64,000 nt of DNA. Source: Hymenobacter sp. BT18 (GTDB lineage: Bacteria; Bacteroidota; Bacteroidia; Cytophagales; Hymenobacteraceae). Shown here in pieces: positions 50,880 through 60,457 of this stretch. The notes under the pieces were generated by a model. That model made no database searches. It worked only from the letters and a program-made list of their open reading frames with translations, and was not told the origin of the DNA. Within the stretch, counting starts at the first letter, position 1. Each line of letters starts with the position of its first letter. The stretch is from NCBI RefSeq assembly GCF_012273015.1, contig NZ_CP050954.1, forward strand, positions 2,520,001-2,584,000, in the 5' to 3' direction. Position numbers and translations under genes: made by a program.

Positions 50880-51929
50880 CTACAAAATTAGCATGGCGTC
50901 GCCGTAGCTGAAGAAGCGGTATTTCTCCTTGATGGCCAGCTTGTAGGCTTCAATGAGGAAGTCGTAGCCCGCGAAGGCGGCCGACATCATCATGAGCGTG
51001 CTTTCCGGCGTGTGGAAGTTGGTGAGCAGGCAGTTGGCAATCTTGAAATCATACGGAGGGAAGATAAACCGGTCGGTCCACCCTTCCGTGGGCTTCAGGC
51101 GCGCATTGGCCGACACCGACGACTCCATGGCACGCATAGAGGTGGTGCCGATGGCACAGACCCGCTTTTTGTTATCGAGGGCCCGGTTCACGATGGTGGC
51201 CGTACCGGCCGGCACCACAAAGTTCTCCGAGTCCATCTTGTGCTTGGTCAGGTCTTCCACGTCCACGGGCCGGAACGTGCCCAGGCCCACGTGCAGGGTT
51301 ACCGGGGCCATGTCTACCCCCTTGATTTCAAGGCGCTTCATCACCTCGCGGGTGAAGTGCAGGCCAGCCGAAGGGGCCGCTACGGCGCCGGTGTTCTTGG
51401 CGTAGATGGTCTGGTACCGCTCCTTGTCGGCGGCTTCCGTATCCCGCAAAATGAACTCCTTGGGAATGGGCGTTTCGCCCAGGTCGTGCAGAGCCTTGTA
51501 GAACTCTTCGTCGGAGCCATCGAACAGGAACTTGATGGTACGGCCGCGGGACGTGGTGTTGTCGATTACCTCAGCTACCATATCCGACTCGCCGAAGTAC
51601 AGCTTGTTGCCCACCCGGATTTTACGGGCGGGGTCTACGAGTACATCCCACAGGTGAATTTCCTTGTTAAGCTCCCGCAGCAGGAATACTTCAATTTGTG
51701 CCCCGGTCTTTTCCTTGTTGCCGTAGAGGCGGGCCGGAAAAACCTTGGTGTCATTCACGACCATCACGTCGCCATCCTCAAAATATTCAATGATATCTTT
51801 GAATACCCGGTGCTCGATTTTGCCCGTGCTGCGGTGGAGCACCATGAGGCGCGATTCGTCGCGGTTTTTGGTAGGATGCTGGGCCACGAGGGCCTCAGGC
51901 AGGTCAAACTTGAACTCGGACAGTTTCAT
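50880..51929 (-). CDS. queA: tRNA S-adenosylmethionine ribosyltransferase-isomerase
   Basis: A 349-residue enzyme that makes epoxyqueuosine in the tRNA anticodon from preQ1 and [23 protein letters not shown] is the standard N-terminus; [20 protein letters not shown] and the C-terminal [17 protein letters not shown] are typical. The ATG at 51929 is the family start; the in-frame opening to 51989 is upstream region. A TACTTTCG (-7-like) lies at 51986-51979 on the minus strand, about 50 bases before the start. It is divergent from the MacB-type permease. Confidence 0.95.
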   Translation of the reverse strand: MKLSEFKFDLPEALVAQHPTKNRDESRLMVLHRSTGKIEHRVFKDIIEYFEDGDVMVVNDTKVFPARLYGNKEKTGAQIEVFLLRELNKEIHLWDVLVDPARKIRVGNKLYFGESDMVAEVIDNTTSRGRTIKFLFDGSDEEFYKALHDLGETPIPKEFILRDTEAADKERYQTIYAKNTGAVAAPSAGLHFTREVMKRLEIKGVDMAPVTLHVGLGTFRPVDVEDLTKHKMDSENFVVPAGTATIVNRALDNKKRVCAIGTTSMRAMESSVSANARLKPTEGWTDRFIFPPYDFKIANCLLTNFHTPESTLMMMSAAFAGYDFLIEAYKLAIKEKYRFFSYGDAMLIL

Positions 51930-52116
51930 GGGCCAAAAAGGGCAATAGGAGGGGAACCTAACGAAAAATTTGAGGGTGCGAAAGTACACACAATGGCTGG
52001 ATAAATCGTTACTTTCCGCCCGAAAACGCTGAAATGGAGTAGGGGCAAAGCGGAGAAGTTATATTCTGTTGTCCAGCACCGCCCATTTCGTTCTGCACCC
52101 CCGCCACACGCCTGCT

Positions 52117-53379
52117 ATGAAAACCATACGTCTGACATTTGAAAGTTTCCGGTTTGCTTGGCAAGCCCTTCGCGCCAACCTGCTGCGTACGGTGCTGTCG
52201 TTGCTGGGCGTCACGGTGGGCATCTTCGCCATCATTGCCGTGTTTGCCGTCGTCGATTCGCTGGAGGCCAACGTGCGGCAGAGCATGAGCTTTGTGGGCG
52301 ACAAGGTGATTTACGTGCAGAAGTGGCCCTGGGCGTTTGGTGGCGACTACCCCTGGTGGAAGTACTTCAACCGGCCCAATCCGTCCGTTCAGGAGTTTCG
52401 GGAGCTGCAGCGGATGCTGTCGACGGAAAACCAGCGGGGCGTGGCCCTGTTTGCGGCCCGGGGTGGCAATACGCTCAAGGCCGGCAACAACAGCGTGGAA
52501 AGCATTGCCCTGCAGGGCGTCACCTTCGATTACCGTCTGGTGTCGGATGTGCCCGTGCAGGAAGGGCGCTACTTTACGGCGCAGGAAATGGATGCGGCGC
52601 GCAACGTGGCCGTGGTGGGGTACGATATTGCCCACAACCTGTACCCCAACGGCTCGGCCCTGGGCAAGGAGTTCCGCACCCACGGGCAGAAGTTCAACAT
52701 CATTGGGGTGATGCAGAAGGAAGGCAAAAAGCTGCTGGACACGCCCAGCAACGACACCAACTGCCTGGTTCCGCTCTCAGCGTTTACGAAAATATTTGCC
52801 CTAAGCATCGGTAACTCGGGTGGGGCCCAGGCCACCATCGGCGTGAAAGGCGTTGACACCGACCCCGGCATGCTGAACCTGGAGTCGGAAATCCAGGGGG
52901 CTATGCGCACCATCCGGGGGCTGAAACCCCGCGAAGAAGACAACTTTGCCCTGAACCGCCCCGAAATGCTGGCCAATGCCATTTCCCAGCTGTTCTCCAT
53001 CATCGGGGTGGCCGGGGCCGTTATCGGCTCGTTTGCCATCCTGGTGGGGGGCTTCGGCATTGCCAACATCATGTTCGTGTCGGTAAAGGAGCGCACCAAC
53101 ATCATCGGCATTCAGAAGTCCCTGGGGGCCAAGAATTACTTCGTACTGTTCCAGTTTCTGTTTGAGGCCATATTCCTGTGCCTGCTCGGCGGCGGCGCCG
53201 GTATTCTGCTGGTGTACCTCATCACGCTGATTCCGCAGGACGCCATGCCTATCTTCCTCTCGGCGGGCAACATCGCGCTGGGCCTTACCGTGTCGGTAGT
53301 AATCGGGGTGCTGGCGGGTATTATTCCGGCGGTGCTGGCCTCCAACCTCGACCCCGTTATTGCCATCCGCTCGAAGTAA
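52117..53379 (+). CDS. MacB-family ABC transporter permease
   Basis: A 420-residue inner-membrane permease. ESFRFAWQALRANLLRTVLSLLGVTVGIFAIIAVFAVVDS is the MacB N-terminal helix; a periplasmic MacB_PCD domain (about 55-280) follows, then three C-terminal helices with the FtsX core FVSVKERTNIIGIQKSLGAK. Such proteins work with an ATPase and often a membrane-fusion partner in efflux or envelope signalling; neither is next to this gene. The ATG at 52117 matches the start of the helix. Confidence 0.88.
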   Translation: MKTIRLTFESFRFAWQALRANLLRTVLSLLGVTVGIFAIIAVFAVVDSLEANVRQSMSFVGDKVIYVQKWPWAFGGDYPWWKYFNRPNPSVQEFRELQRMLSTENQRGVALFAARGGNTLKAGNNSVESIALQGVTFDYRLVSDVPVQEGRYFTAQEMDAARNVAVVGYDIAHNLYPNGSALGKEFRTHGQKFNIIGVMQKEGKKLLDTPSNDTNCLVPLSAFTKIFALSIGNSGGAQATIGVKGVDTDPGMLNLESEIQGAMRTIRGLKPREEDNFALNRPEMLANAISQLFSIIGVAGAVIGSFAILVGGFGIANIMFVSVKERTNIIGIQKSLGAKNYFVLFQFLFEAIFLCLLGGGAGILLVYLITLIPQDAMPIFLSAGNIALGLTVSVVIGVLAGIIPAVLASNLDPVIAIRSK

Positions 53380-53439
53380 TTGGCTGGCCTGGTACGTGGC
53401 CGGGCCAGCGTAATAATTTGATGATTGTGCTAGCGTGAT

Positions 53440-53475
53440 GTTAACAAACTGTTAACTTGCGGGTCGCTACTTTTG
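53440..53475 (+). promoter_or_regulatory. GTTAAC dyad and -7 box upstream of the LOG gene
   Basis: GTTAAC occurs twice (53440-53445 and 53451-53456) separated by five bases, forming a 17-bp near-palindrome. Twelve bases further, TACTTTTG (53468-53475) matches the -7 consensus. The dyad lies where an activator or the -33 region would be; it may be a regulator site. Confidence 0.45.
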
Positions 53476-53610
53476 GTCGCCTTCCTTCCGTGAGGCGGCT
53501 TTTTTTTGCCTTTTTCTTTTTCCATTTACCGGGTGCCGGCCATTTCCCCCCTGCCGTTCCGAGCCGTTGGCCGGTGGCAGCCGGCACCTTATTTCCCCTT
53601 TGTAGCTCCT

Positions 53611-54474
<864 letters not shown>

Positions 54475-54535
54475 GGTTGCTTTGGCTGCAGGCCATCTTG
54501 CTACACGTGGTATCCTCAACAGCCTAGCTAACGTC

Positions 54536-54566
54536 AAAAAGCCGCCTCCCAGGAAGCGGCTTTTTT
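54536..54566 (+). terminator. Terminator after the LOG gene
   Basis: Stem AAAAAGCCGC (54536-54545) pairs with GCGGCTTTTT (54556-54565), extended inward with one mismatch, followed by another T. Confidence 0.8.
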
Positions 54567-54665
54567 GTTTACAACTGCTGAGACAGTTTGATATAAGAAT
54601 TGTTAATCCTGCGGGCTGTATCATGCTGTCGTGTAGCTTCGCTCAACGAACTATCCCTGGAATCC

Positions 54666-55859
54666 GTGCAATCCAATAAAACAGAGCCAAGCCGTGAGTA
54701 TGACTACCTCATTGTAGGTGGTGGGGCGGCGGGCCTGAGCCTGGCCTACCACATCAGCCAGGCCCCGGCCCTGGCCGATAAGCGCGTGCTGTTGCTCGAG
54801 CCGGAGGCCAAAAGCCAGAATGACCGGACCTGGTCGTTCTGGGCCGATGCGCCTACCTTGTTTGATGGAATTGTGGCGCACGACTGGGAACAGCTGGCGT
54901 TCCGCAGTCCGGGCTTCGAGCAGGTTTTTCCTCTGCAGAACTACCGCTATAAGATGATTCGGGGGCTGGATTTCTACCAGTTTGTGCAAGCGGCCTTAGC
55001 TGGCAATTCCCAGTTTACCCGCCTGCAGATTACCGTAGAGCACCTGGAAAACACGCCGGATGGGGCCCGGGCCACCACTGCCCTGGGCACATTCTCCGCC
55101 CGCTACGCCTTCGATAGTCGGCCTCCTAACCTAGCGCAGCAGAAACAACCAGAAAGGTACTGCTACCTGCTACAGCACTTTGTGGGCTGGGAAGTGGAAA
55201 CGGAGCAAGACGTGTTCGACCCGGCAACAGTGGAGTTTATGGACTTTCGCGGCGAGCAGCACCAAGAGGCTCGGTTCATGTACGTGCTGCCGTTTAGTCC
55301 CCGCCGGGCCTTGGTGGAGTACACACTTTTTTCGGCCGCGCCGCTGCCCCAGACTGAATACGAAGCAGCCATTCGGACTTATCTACGCGATACGCTGGGC
55401 GTTACGGAATTCCGCATTGAGGCCGTAGAAATAGGGGCCATACCGATGACGGACCACCCGCTGCCGGCTCAGGATGGGCCGCACATCATCAACCTGGGTA
55501 CGCGGGCGGGGCGGGCCAAACCCAGCACAGGGTATGCTTTTCAGCGCATTCAGGCACACTCGACGCGGTTAGTAGAGGGGCTTGTTGCTACGGGCCAGCC
55601 TCCGCACGACCCAACCGGCGACCAGTGGCAGTTTCATATGTTTGATACCTTGCTGCTCGACATCATGCAGCGGCAGGGCGAACGAACCAGTGCCATTTTC
55701 ACGGAACTGTTTCAGCGCAACCCCGTCGAGCGGATTTTCCGGTTTCTGGATGAGCGCACGTCCGCCTGGGAAAATTTCCAGATCATGAATTCCGTGACGC
55801 CCTGGCCCTTTCTGCGCTCTATCTGGCACGTGGTGCGGGGCCGCCCGGGGCAAAGGTGA
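54666..55859 (+). CDS. crtY: Lycopene beta-cyclase (CrtY type)
   Basis: About 397 residues. The N-terminal FAD/NAD-binding motif is YDYLIVGGGAAGLSLAYHIS, then the cyclase-specific NDRTWSFWAD, the central FMDFRGEQ and a C-terminal FHMFDTLLLDIM. The enzyme forms beta-ionone rings on lycopene or on a half-hydroxylated precursor. The other carotenoid genes seen (crtD, cruF) are about 33 kb away. The start is not certain: GTG at 54666 is taken because it fits the family N-terminus and the earlier in-frame sequence to 54600 lies just behind the terminator of the previous gene. Confidence 0.9.
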   Translation: MQSNKTEPSREYDYLIVGGGAAGLSLAYHISQAPALADKRVLLLEPEAKSQNDRTWSFWADAPTLFDGIVAHDWEQLAFRSPGFEQVFPLQNYRYKMIRGLDFYQFVQAALAGNSQFTRLQITVEHLENTPDGARATTALGTFSARYAFDSRPPNLAQQKQPERYCYLLQHFVGWEVETEQDVFDPATVEFMDFRGEQHQEARFMYVLPFSPRRALVEYTLFSAAPLPQTEYEAAIRTYLRDTLGVTEFRIEAVEIGAIPMTDHPLPAQDGPHIINLGTRAGRAKPSTGYAFQRIQAHSTRLVEGLVATGQPPHDPTGDQWQFHMFDTLLLDIMQRQGERTSAIFTELFQRNPVERIFRFLDERTSAWENFQIMNSVTPWPFLRSIWHVVRGRPGQR

Positions 55860-55863
55860 GATG

Positions 55864-55902
55864 TGTGAAGGTGAGTTGAGGGTAGAAGTCACTCCTTCAC
55901 CC
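55864..55902. repeat. Weak inverted short-word repeat between crtY and the ABC gene
   Basis: GTGTGAAGGTGAG and, about 13 bases on, CACTCCTTCACCC are approximate complements (GTGAAGG and CCTTCAC). The block spans the gap between two converging genes and overlaps the stop codon of the ABC gene (55897-55899). It may act as a terminator and looks like a short member of the boundary repeats. Confidence 0.4.
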
Positions 55903-56640
55903 GTGTACCGCGAGGCTTTCTTCGCTTTCCAGAAACGCACGCTCCGCCTCCACCACAGCCGCCGATAACACCTGTAGTGTGGGCACGGGCCGTGAGAGGT
56001 TCAGCAGATAGCCGGGCAGTGAGGTAAGGTTATCCAGGTCGTGGGTGATGCAGAGGACGGTTTTCTGCTGTTCCGTAACCCAGCGGTGCAAGAGGGAGAA
56101 TACCCGTCGCCGGTAGTACACGTCAAGCTGCTGGGTGGGCTCATCGAGCAGGTACACGTTGGCATCCTGCAAACTCAGCTGGGCCAGCCATACCAGCTGC
56201 TGCTCCCCGCCGGAGAGCAGGGTAAAGTCGCGGTGAGCGAGGTGGCCAGCACCCACGCCCGCCAGAGCTTCAGTTGCCAGCGCATAGTCGTGAGCGGAGT
56301 AGCCACCCAGGAAACGGTGGTGGCGGTAGCGCCCCATCACTACCAGCTCGCGCACCGCAATCGAAAAGCCCACCACATTGCGCTGGGGCAGGTGAGCCAG
56401 CAGCCCCGTAGCCGCCGGGCGCCGCAGGGTACGCAGGTCGTGGCCCGCCAGCTGCACCGTACCCTGGTACGGCAGCTGGCCGGTGAGCACGCGAAAGAGC
56501 GTGGTTTTGCCGCAGCCGTTGTGGCCGATAACGGCCACGAAGGCCGGCTCGGGCAGGCACAAAAAAAGGTTGCGGAGCAGAACACGCTGTTCATACCCCG
56601 CAACCAGATTGTCAATCTGTAGAACTGAGAGCTTAGACAT
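55897..56640 (-). CDS. Iron/cobalamin-type ABC transporter ATPase
   Basis: A 247-residue ABC ATPase of the FecE/BtuD/FhuC type: Walker A IGHNGCGKTTLFRVL (about 38-52), the signature LLSGGEQQLVWLA, Walker B NVYLLDEPTQQLD, and the H-loop ITHD. The family usually imports ferric siderophores, haem or cobalamin with a BtuC-type permease, but no permease or binding protein is next to it. The first residues (SKLSVLQ) are encoded by a heptamer repeat and look like a repeat-derived extension before the core DNLVAGYEQRVLL. Confidence 0.87.
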   Translation of the reverse strand: MSKLSVLQIDNLVAGYEQRVLLRNLFLCLPEPAFVAVIGHNGCGKTTLFRVLTGQLPYQGTVQLAGHDLRTLRRPAATGLLAHLPQRNVVGFSIAVRELVVMGRYRHHRFLGGYSAHDYALATEALAGVGAGHLAHRDFTLLSGGEQQLVWLAQLSLQDANVYLLDEPTQQLDVYYRRRVFSLLHRWVTEQQKTVLCITHDLDNLTSLPGYLLNLSRPVPTLQVLSAAVVEAERAFLESEESLAVHG

Positions 56641-56723
56641 CAGAACTGAGAATTAGGATAAAAGCACCTTCGACCAGATGGTCTAAGTTCTAAGCTCTGA
56701 GTTCTAGGCTCTTATTTCTAGTA
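56621..56723. repeat. Inverted heptamer arrays between the ABC and DUF2795 genes
   Basis: Left array, strict 7-bp phase: AGAACTG (56621), AGAGCTT (56628), AGACATC (56635), AGAACTG (56642), AGAATTA (56649). After 26 bases comes the right array in the complementary wording: TCTAAGT (56682), TCTAAGC (56689), TCTGAGT (56696), TCTAGGC (56703), TCTTATT (56710), TCTAGTA (56717). The left array enters the coding start of the ABC gene; the right one overlaps the DUF2795 stop codon. Confidence 0.8.
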
Positions 56724-56939
56724 TTCGTCTTCGTTGAACATGAAGTCTTCTTTCGTCGGATAGTCGGGCCAGACTTCTTCAATATTCTCATACGGTTGGC
56801 CGTCGTCCTCCAGCGCCTGCAGGTTTTCTACCACTTCCATCGGGGCTCCCGAGCGGATAGAGTAGTCAATCAATTCGTCCTTGGTGGCGGGCCAGGGTGC
56901 GTCTTCCAGATATGAAGCCAGTTCCAGCGTCCAATACAT
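56718..56939 (-). CDS. DUF2795-like small protein
   Basis: A 73-residue protein (MYWTLELASYLEDAPWPATKD...). It is acidic and has the LELASYLEDAPWPATKDELI pattern of DUF2795 proteins, ending DYPTKEDFMFNEDEY. DUF2795 is thought to be a small nucleic-acid- or protein-binding module; function unproven. The ATG at 56939 is chosen over an in-frame opening to 57035. It lies between the orphan ABC ATPase and the DUF349 gene on the same strand. Confidence 0.8.
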   Translation of the reverse strand: MYWTLELASYLEDAPWPATKDELIDYSIRSGAPMEVVENLQALEDDGQPYENIEEVWPDYPTKEDFMFNEDEY

Positions 56940-57059
56940 AGTCGTGTGTGCTACAAAAAAAGGGTTGGCAAAAGAAGAAGTTCGTAAGCAGCTTCCTAAC
57001 GGAAGGTAGGGGTTTTTGCTGCTTAACGACGACAACGTAAAATAACGTGCAAAGTTGGA

Positions 57060-58373
57060 CTATGCAACCAAGCGCTGCCGCAACAGGTCAATTAACTCGG
57101 TCTTGGTGCGGATTTTTCGCTGGAAGGTGCGGATTTTCCCCTGCAACATCGTGCGGAAGGCGTCGTTGCCGGGGGCGTTGCTCAGCTTATCCAGGTTTTG
57201 CTCCAGCACTTCCTGCTCCTGCTTGTCCGACTTGATGAAGTCACGCAAAGCCTGGGCCCGCACATTGTACTGCTCTTCGGGCGTGCTCACATCAAGGCCG
57301 CTGGCTTGGCGCTTGCGCACGAAGTGCTCCAGGGCGCTGAGCTCAAACACTTTGTCGCAGGCGGCCAGGAACTGCTCCCACACGCGGTCCGACTCTTCGC
57401 CTCGCACGGGGCCCACCTGCTTCCAGGCGGCCTGCAGTTCCTTGGCCCGCGTCACGGCTTGGGACATGGGCTGGTCGAGCAAAGCGGTGGCTTCGGCTAC
57501 CAGGGCCCGTTTGCGGGCCAGGTTGTCTTCGGCGCTGCCACTCACGGCCCCGGTGGTTTCGGGGCGACGGGTGTTGATGTGCACCTTTAGCCGCTCGAAG
57601 AAGTGGTTGTGGGCCGCCCGGAAGCGCGTCCACAGGTCGTTGGCCTGCTTGCGGGGTAGGGAGCCTTCCACTTCTTTCCACTCCTGTTGCAGCTGCTTGA
57701 GCTTGCGGGTAGTTTCCTCGAAGTCGTTGGAATTTTGCAGCGCCTCCGACTTATGAATCAGCTCCTTGTACTTGTCGTACACGCGGTTGACCATGGCCTT
57801 TTTCTCGGCCTGGAACTGCTTGCGGGCGGCAAAGAAAGAGTCGACGGCGGCTTGGAATCGGGTTTCCAGTTCCTCAGTGTGCTGCTTTTCTACTGGCCCG
57901 GTCTTGATCCAGATCTGGCGTAACTCCTTCACCTTCTCACTCGCCCCGGCCCAGTCCACGGTGTTTTTCAACTCGCCGGCTTCCTGAATCAGGTTGATCT
58001 TGGTGGCCAGGTTTTTTTCGCGGTTGCGGTTCACCGTCACCTTCACGCCTTCCTCAGCCTCGGTGAGGCGGCGGTGTAGGGTTTCAAAGTCACCGAGGGC
58101 ATCGTAGCTGGCTACCTGCTCTTTCAGGTGCTGGGCCTTCATCAGGAAGGAGCCTTTGTTTTCGGCTTCTTCTATTTTCTGGAGCAGGTCTTCCACCTTG
58201 CCCCGAAACAATTCAAAGCGCTGTGCAAAGTAGACCAGCGAAGCGTCGGCCGACTCTTTTACCTGGCCTACGCGTCGGGCCGGGAGCTGCATAAAGGGGC
58301 GCAGCCACACTTCTTCGCCTTCAACGTAACCGTAGCGACGAGCTTCGGCCAACAGGTACTCTTGTGATTCCAT
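57060..58373 (-). CDS. DUF349 coiled-coil protein
   Basis: A 437-residue, highly charged, largely helical protein. Repeated blocks such as EELETRFQAAVDSFFAARK, LWTRFRAAHNHFFERLK and RVWEQFLAACDKVF match DUF349, whose repeat has a conserved W..F..A.. pattern. Members are predicted coiled-coil proteins of unknown function. It may be a short variant, since many homologues are longer. The nearby DUF2795 gene lies downstream on the same strand, 120 bases away. Confidence 0.87.
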   Translation of the reverse strand: MESQEYLLAEARRYGYVEGEEVWLRPFMQLPARRVGQVKESADASLVYFAQRFELFRGKVEDLLQKIEEAENKGSFLMKAQHLKEQVASYDALGDFETLHRRLTEAEEGVKVTVNRNREKNLATKINLIQEAGELKNTVDWAGASEKVKELRQIWIKTGPVEKQHTEELETRFQAAVDSFFAARKQFQAEKKAMVNRVYDKYKELIHKSEALQNSNDFEETTRKLKQLQQEWKEVEGSLPRKQANDLWTRFRAAHNHFFERLKVHINTRRPETTGAVSGSAEDNLARKRALVAEATALLDQPMSQAVTRAKELQAAWKQVGPVRGEESDRVWEQFLAACDKVFELSALEHFVRKRQASGLDVSTPEEQYNVRAQALRDFIKSDKQEQEVLEQNLDKLSNAPGNDAFRTMLQGKIRTFQRKIRTKTELIDLLRQRLVA

Positions 58374-58701
58374 AAATGGGATGAATAGCGCGCGAGCGTA
58401 TAGGTGGGGGTTCAGGAGTTCAGGGCAAAAAGTACTACAAGTTTACGGCTTGCCACGCAAAGTCGGCGCGCAAACCTGGGAGAGGCTGGCCTGGGAAAGC
58501 CGCCGGGGCCTGCCTACCTTTGAGCTACCGGGCCCGCGGACCCGGTACGCCTCCTTCGAGTAGCGCCTGCCCCTGCTACGCGCCCGGCCCACCGGCGGTT
58601 ATGCCCCCGGCAGCCGGCCGCTACTGGGAGAGACGCCTTTCAGCTATGTAACCGTTGCAACGACCCGCCGCAAGGTCCGCGCTTTTTGTTCTTCTTTCCC
58701 T
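58374..58701. other. Gap upstream of ettA and DUF349
   Basis: 328 bases between divergent genes. No convincing gene. A plus-strand TACCTTTG lies at 58515-58522, about 180 bases before ettA, and could be a promoter box, but no -33 element was found. Confidence 0.4.
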
Positions 58702-60369
58702 ATGTCCGACCAGCCCACCATCATTTTCTCCATGGCCGGGGTTACCAAGGTGTACCCGCCCCAGAAACAGGTTCTCAAAAACATCTACCTCTCGTTTTTC
58801 TACGGCGCCAAAATCGGGGTGCTCGGCCTCAACGGCTCGGGTAAGTCCTCGCTGCTCAAGATCATTGCCGGGGTAGATAAACAGATTCAGGGCGACGTGG
58901 TTTGGTCGCCGGGCTACTCGGTGGGCTACCTGGAGCAGGAGCCCCAGCTCGACGCCACCAAAACGGTGCTGGAAGTCGTGCAGGAAGGCACTGCCGAAAC
59001 CGTGGCCCTGCTCAAGGAGTTCGACGAAATCAACGAGGCCTTCGGGGCCGAGGATGCCGACTTCGACAAGCTGCTGGAGCGCCAGGGCACCGTGCAGGAG
59101 CGCCTCGACCAACTCGACGCCTGGAACCTGGACAGCAAGCTGGAGCGCGCCATGGATGCCCTGCGCACCCCCGCCCCCGACGCCATCATCGGCAACCTCT
59201 CGGGTGGGGAAAAGCGCCGCGTGGCCCTCTGCCGCCTCCTGCTGCAGGAACCCGACGTGCTGCTGCTTGACGAACCCACCAACCACCTCGACGCCGAGAG
59301 CGTGCTGTGGCTGGAGCAGCACCTGCAGCAGTACAAGGGCACCGTTATAGCCGTTACCCACGACCGGTACTTCCTCGACAACGTGGCGGGCTGGATTCTG
59401 GAGCTGGACCGCGGCGAGGGTATTCCGTGGAAGGGCAACTACTCGTCCTGGCTGGAGCAGAAGGCTTCGCGCCTAGCCCAGGAAGAGAAGACGGAGAGCA
59501 AGCGCCAGAAAACCCTGCAGCGCGAGCTGGAGTGGGTGCGCATGGCGCCCAAGGCCCGTCAGGCGAAGAGCAAAGCCCGCCTCGCCGGCTACGACAAGAT
59601 GGTGAACTCCGACGCCAAGGAGAAAGAGCAGAAGCTGGAGCTTTTCATCCCCGACGGCCCGCGCCTGGGTGCCCAGGTGATTGAGGCGGAAGGGCTGACC
59701 AAGGCATTTGGCGACAAGCTTTTGTTCGAGAACCTGTCGTTCAACCTGCCCCAGGGCGGCATCGTGGGCATTATCGGGCCGAACGGCGCCGGCAAAACCA
59801 CGTTGTTTCGCCTCATCACCGGCCAGATGGAGCCCGACGCGGGCACCTTCGTGGTGGGCCCCACGGTGCAGACGGCCTACGTAGACCAGCAGCACGACAC
59901 GCTGGAGCCCAACAAGTCGGTGTTCGAGACCATTTCCGGCGGCACCGAAACCATGCTGCTGGCCGGCCGCCAGGTAAACTCCCGGGCCTTTGTCAGCAAC
60001 TTCAACTTCCGCGGCGGCGACCAGGAAAAGAAAGTCGGCTCGCTCTCGGGCGGTGAGCGGAACCGCGTGCACCTGGCCACCACCCTCAAGCAGGGCGCCA
60101 ACCTGCTGCTGCTCGACGAACCCACCAACGACCTGGACGTGAATGCCATTCGGGCCCTGGAAGACGCGCTGGAGAACTTTGCCGGCTGCGCCGTTATCAT
60201 CAGCCACGACCGGTGGTTCCTTGACCGCCTGGCCACCCACATCCTCGCCTTCGAAGGCGACTCGCAGGTCGTGTGGTTTGAGGGCAACTTCTCCGACTAC
60301 GAGGAAGCCAAGAAGAAGCGCCTCGGCGACGTAGAGCCCAAGCGCGTGCGGTACCGGAGTTTGGGGTAA
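58702..60369 (+). CDS. ettA: Energy-dependent translational throttle protein EttA
   Basis: A 555-residue ABC-F ATPase without membrane segments. The first domain opens MAGVTKVYPPQKQVLKNI and has Walker A GLNGSGKSSLLKII and signature LSGGEKRRVALC; after the linker come the second Walker A GPNGAGKTTLFRLI and signature LSGGERNRVHLA. The length and the YLEQEPQLD and PKARQAKSKARLA stretches are those of EttA, which binds the ribosomal E site and gates entry into elongation according to ATP level. No drug-resistance context. Confidence 0.94.
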   Translation: MSDQPTIIFSMAGVTKVYPPQKQVLKNIYLSFFYGAKIGVLGLNGSGKSSLLKIIAGVDKQIQGDVVWSPGYSVGYLEQEPQLDATKTVLEVVQEGTAETVALLKEFDEINEAFGAEDADFDKLLERQGTVQERLDQLDAWNLDSKLERAMDALRTPAPDAIIGNLSGGEKRRVALCRLLLQEPDVLLLDEPTNHLDAESVLWLEQHLQQYKGTVIAVTHDRYFLDNVAGWILELDRGEGIPWKGNYSSWLEQKASRLAQEEKTESKRQKTLQRELEWVRMAPKARQAKSKARLAGYDKMVNSDAKEKEQKLELFIPDGPRLGAQVIEAEGLTKAFGDKLLFENLSFNLPQGGIVGIIGPNGAGKTTLFRLITGQMEPDAGTFVVGPTVQTAYVDQQHDTLEPNKSVFETISGGTETMLLAGRQVNSRAFVSNFNFRGGDQEKKVGSLSGGERNRVHLATTLKQGANLLLLDEPTNDLDVNAIRALEDALENFAGCAVIISHDRWFLDRLATHILAFEGDSQVVWFEGNFSDYEEAKKKRLGDVEPKRVRYRSLG

Positions 60370-60395
60370 CAGCGGGAGTTATAGTAAAAATATTA

Positions 60396-60430
60396 AAAGC
60401 CTCGGTCGCGGGAAGCGCGGCCGAGGCTTT
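60396..60430. terminator. Bidirectional terminator
   Basis: A 10-bp stem AAAGCCTCGG (60396-60405) with CCGAGGCTTT (60421-60430), plus an inner CGCG stem, with A- and T-rich ends. It sits between the converging ettA and 160-residue genes. Confidence 0.85.
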
Positions 60431-60457
60431 TTAGAAATTGGATTTAGACCAGCACAT

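Noticed and set aside
55864..55902. Terminator proper between crtY and the ABC gene
   Set aside because: The pairing is imperfect and there is no T-run, so it is listed only as a weak repeat.
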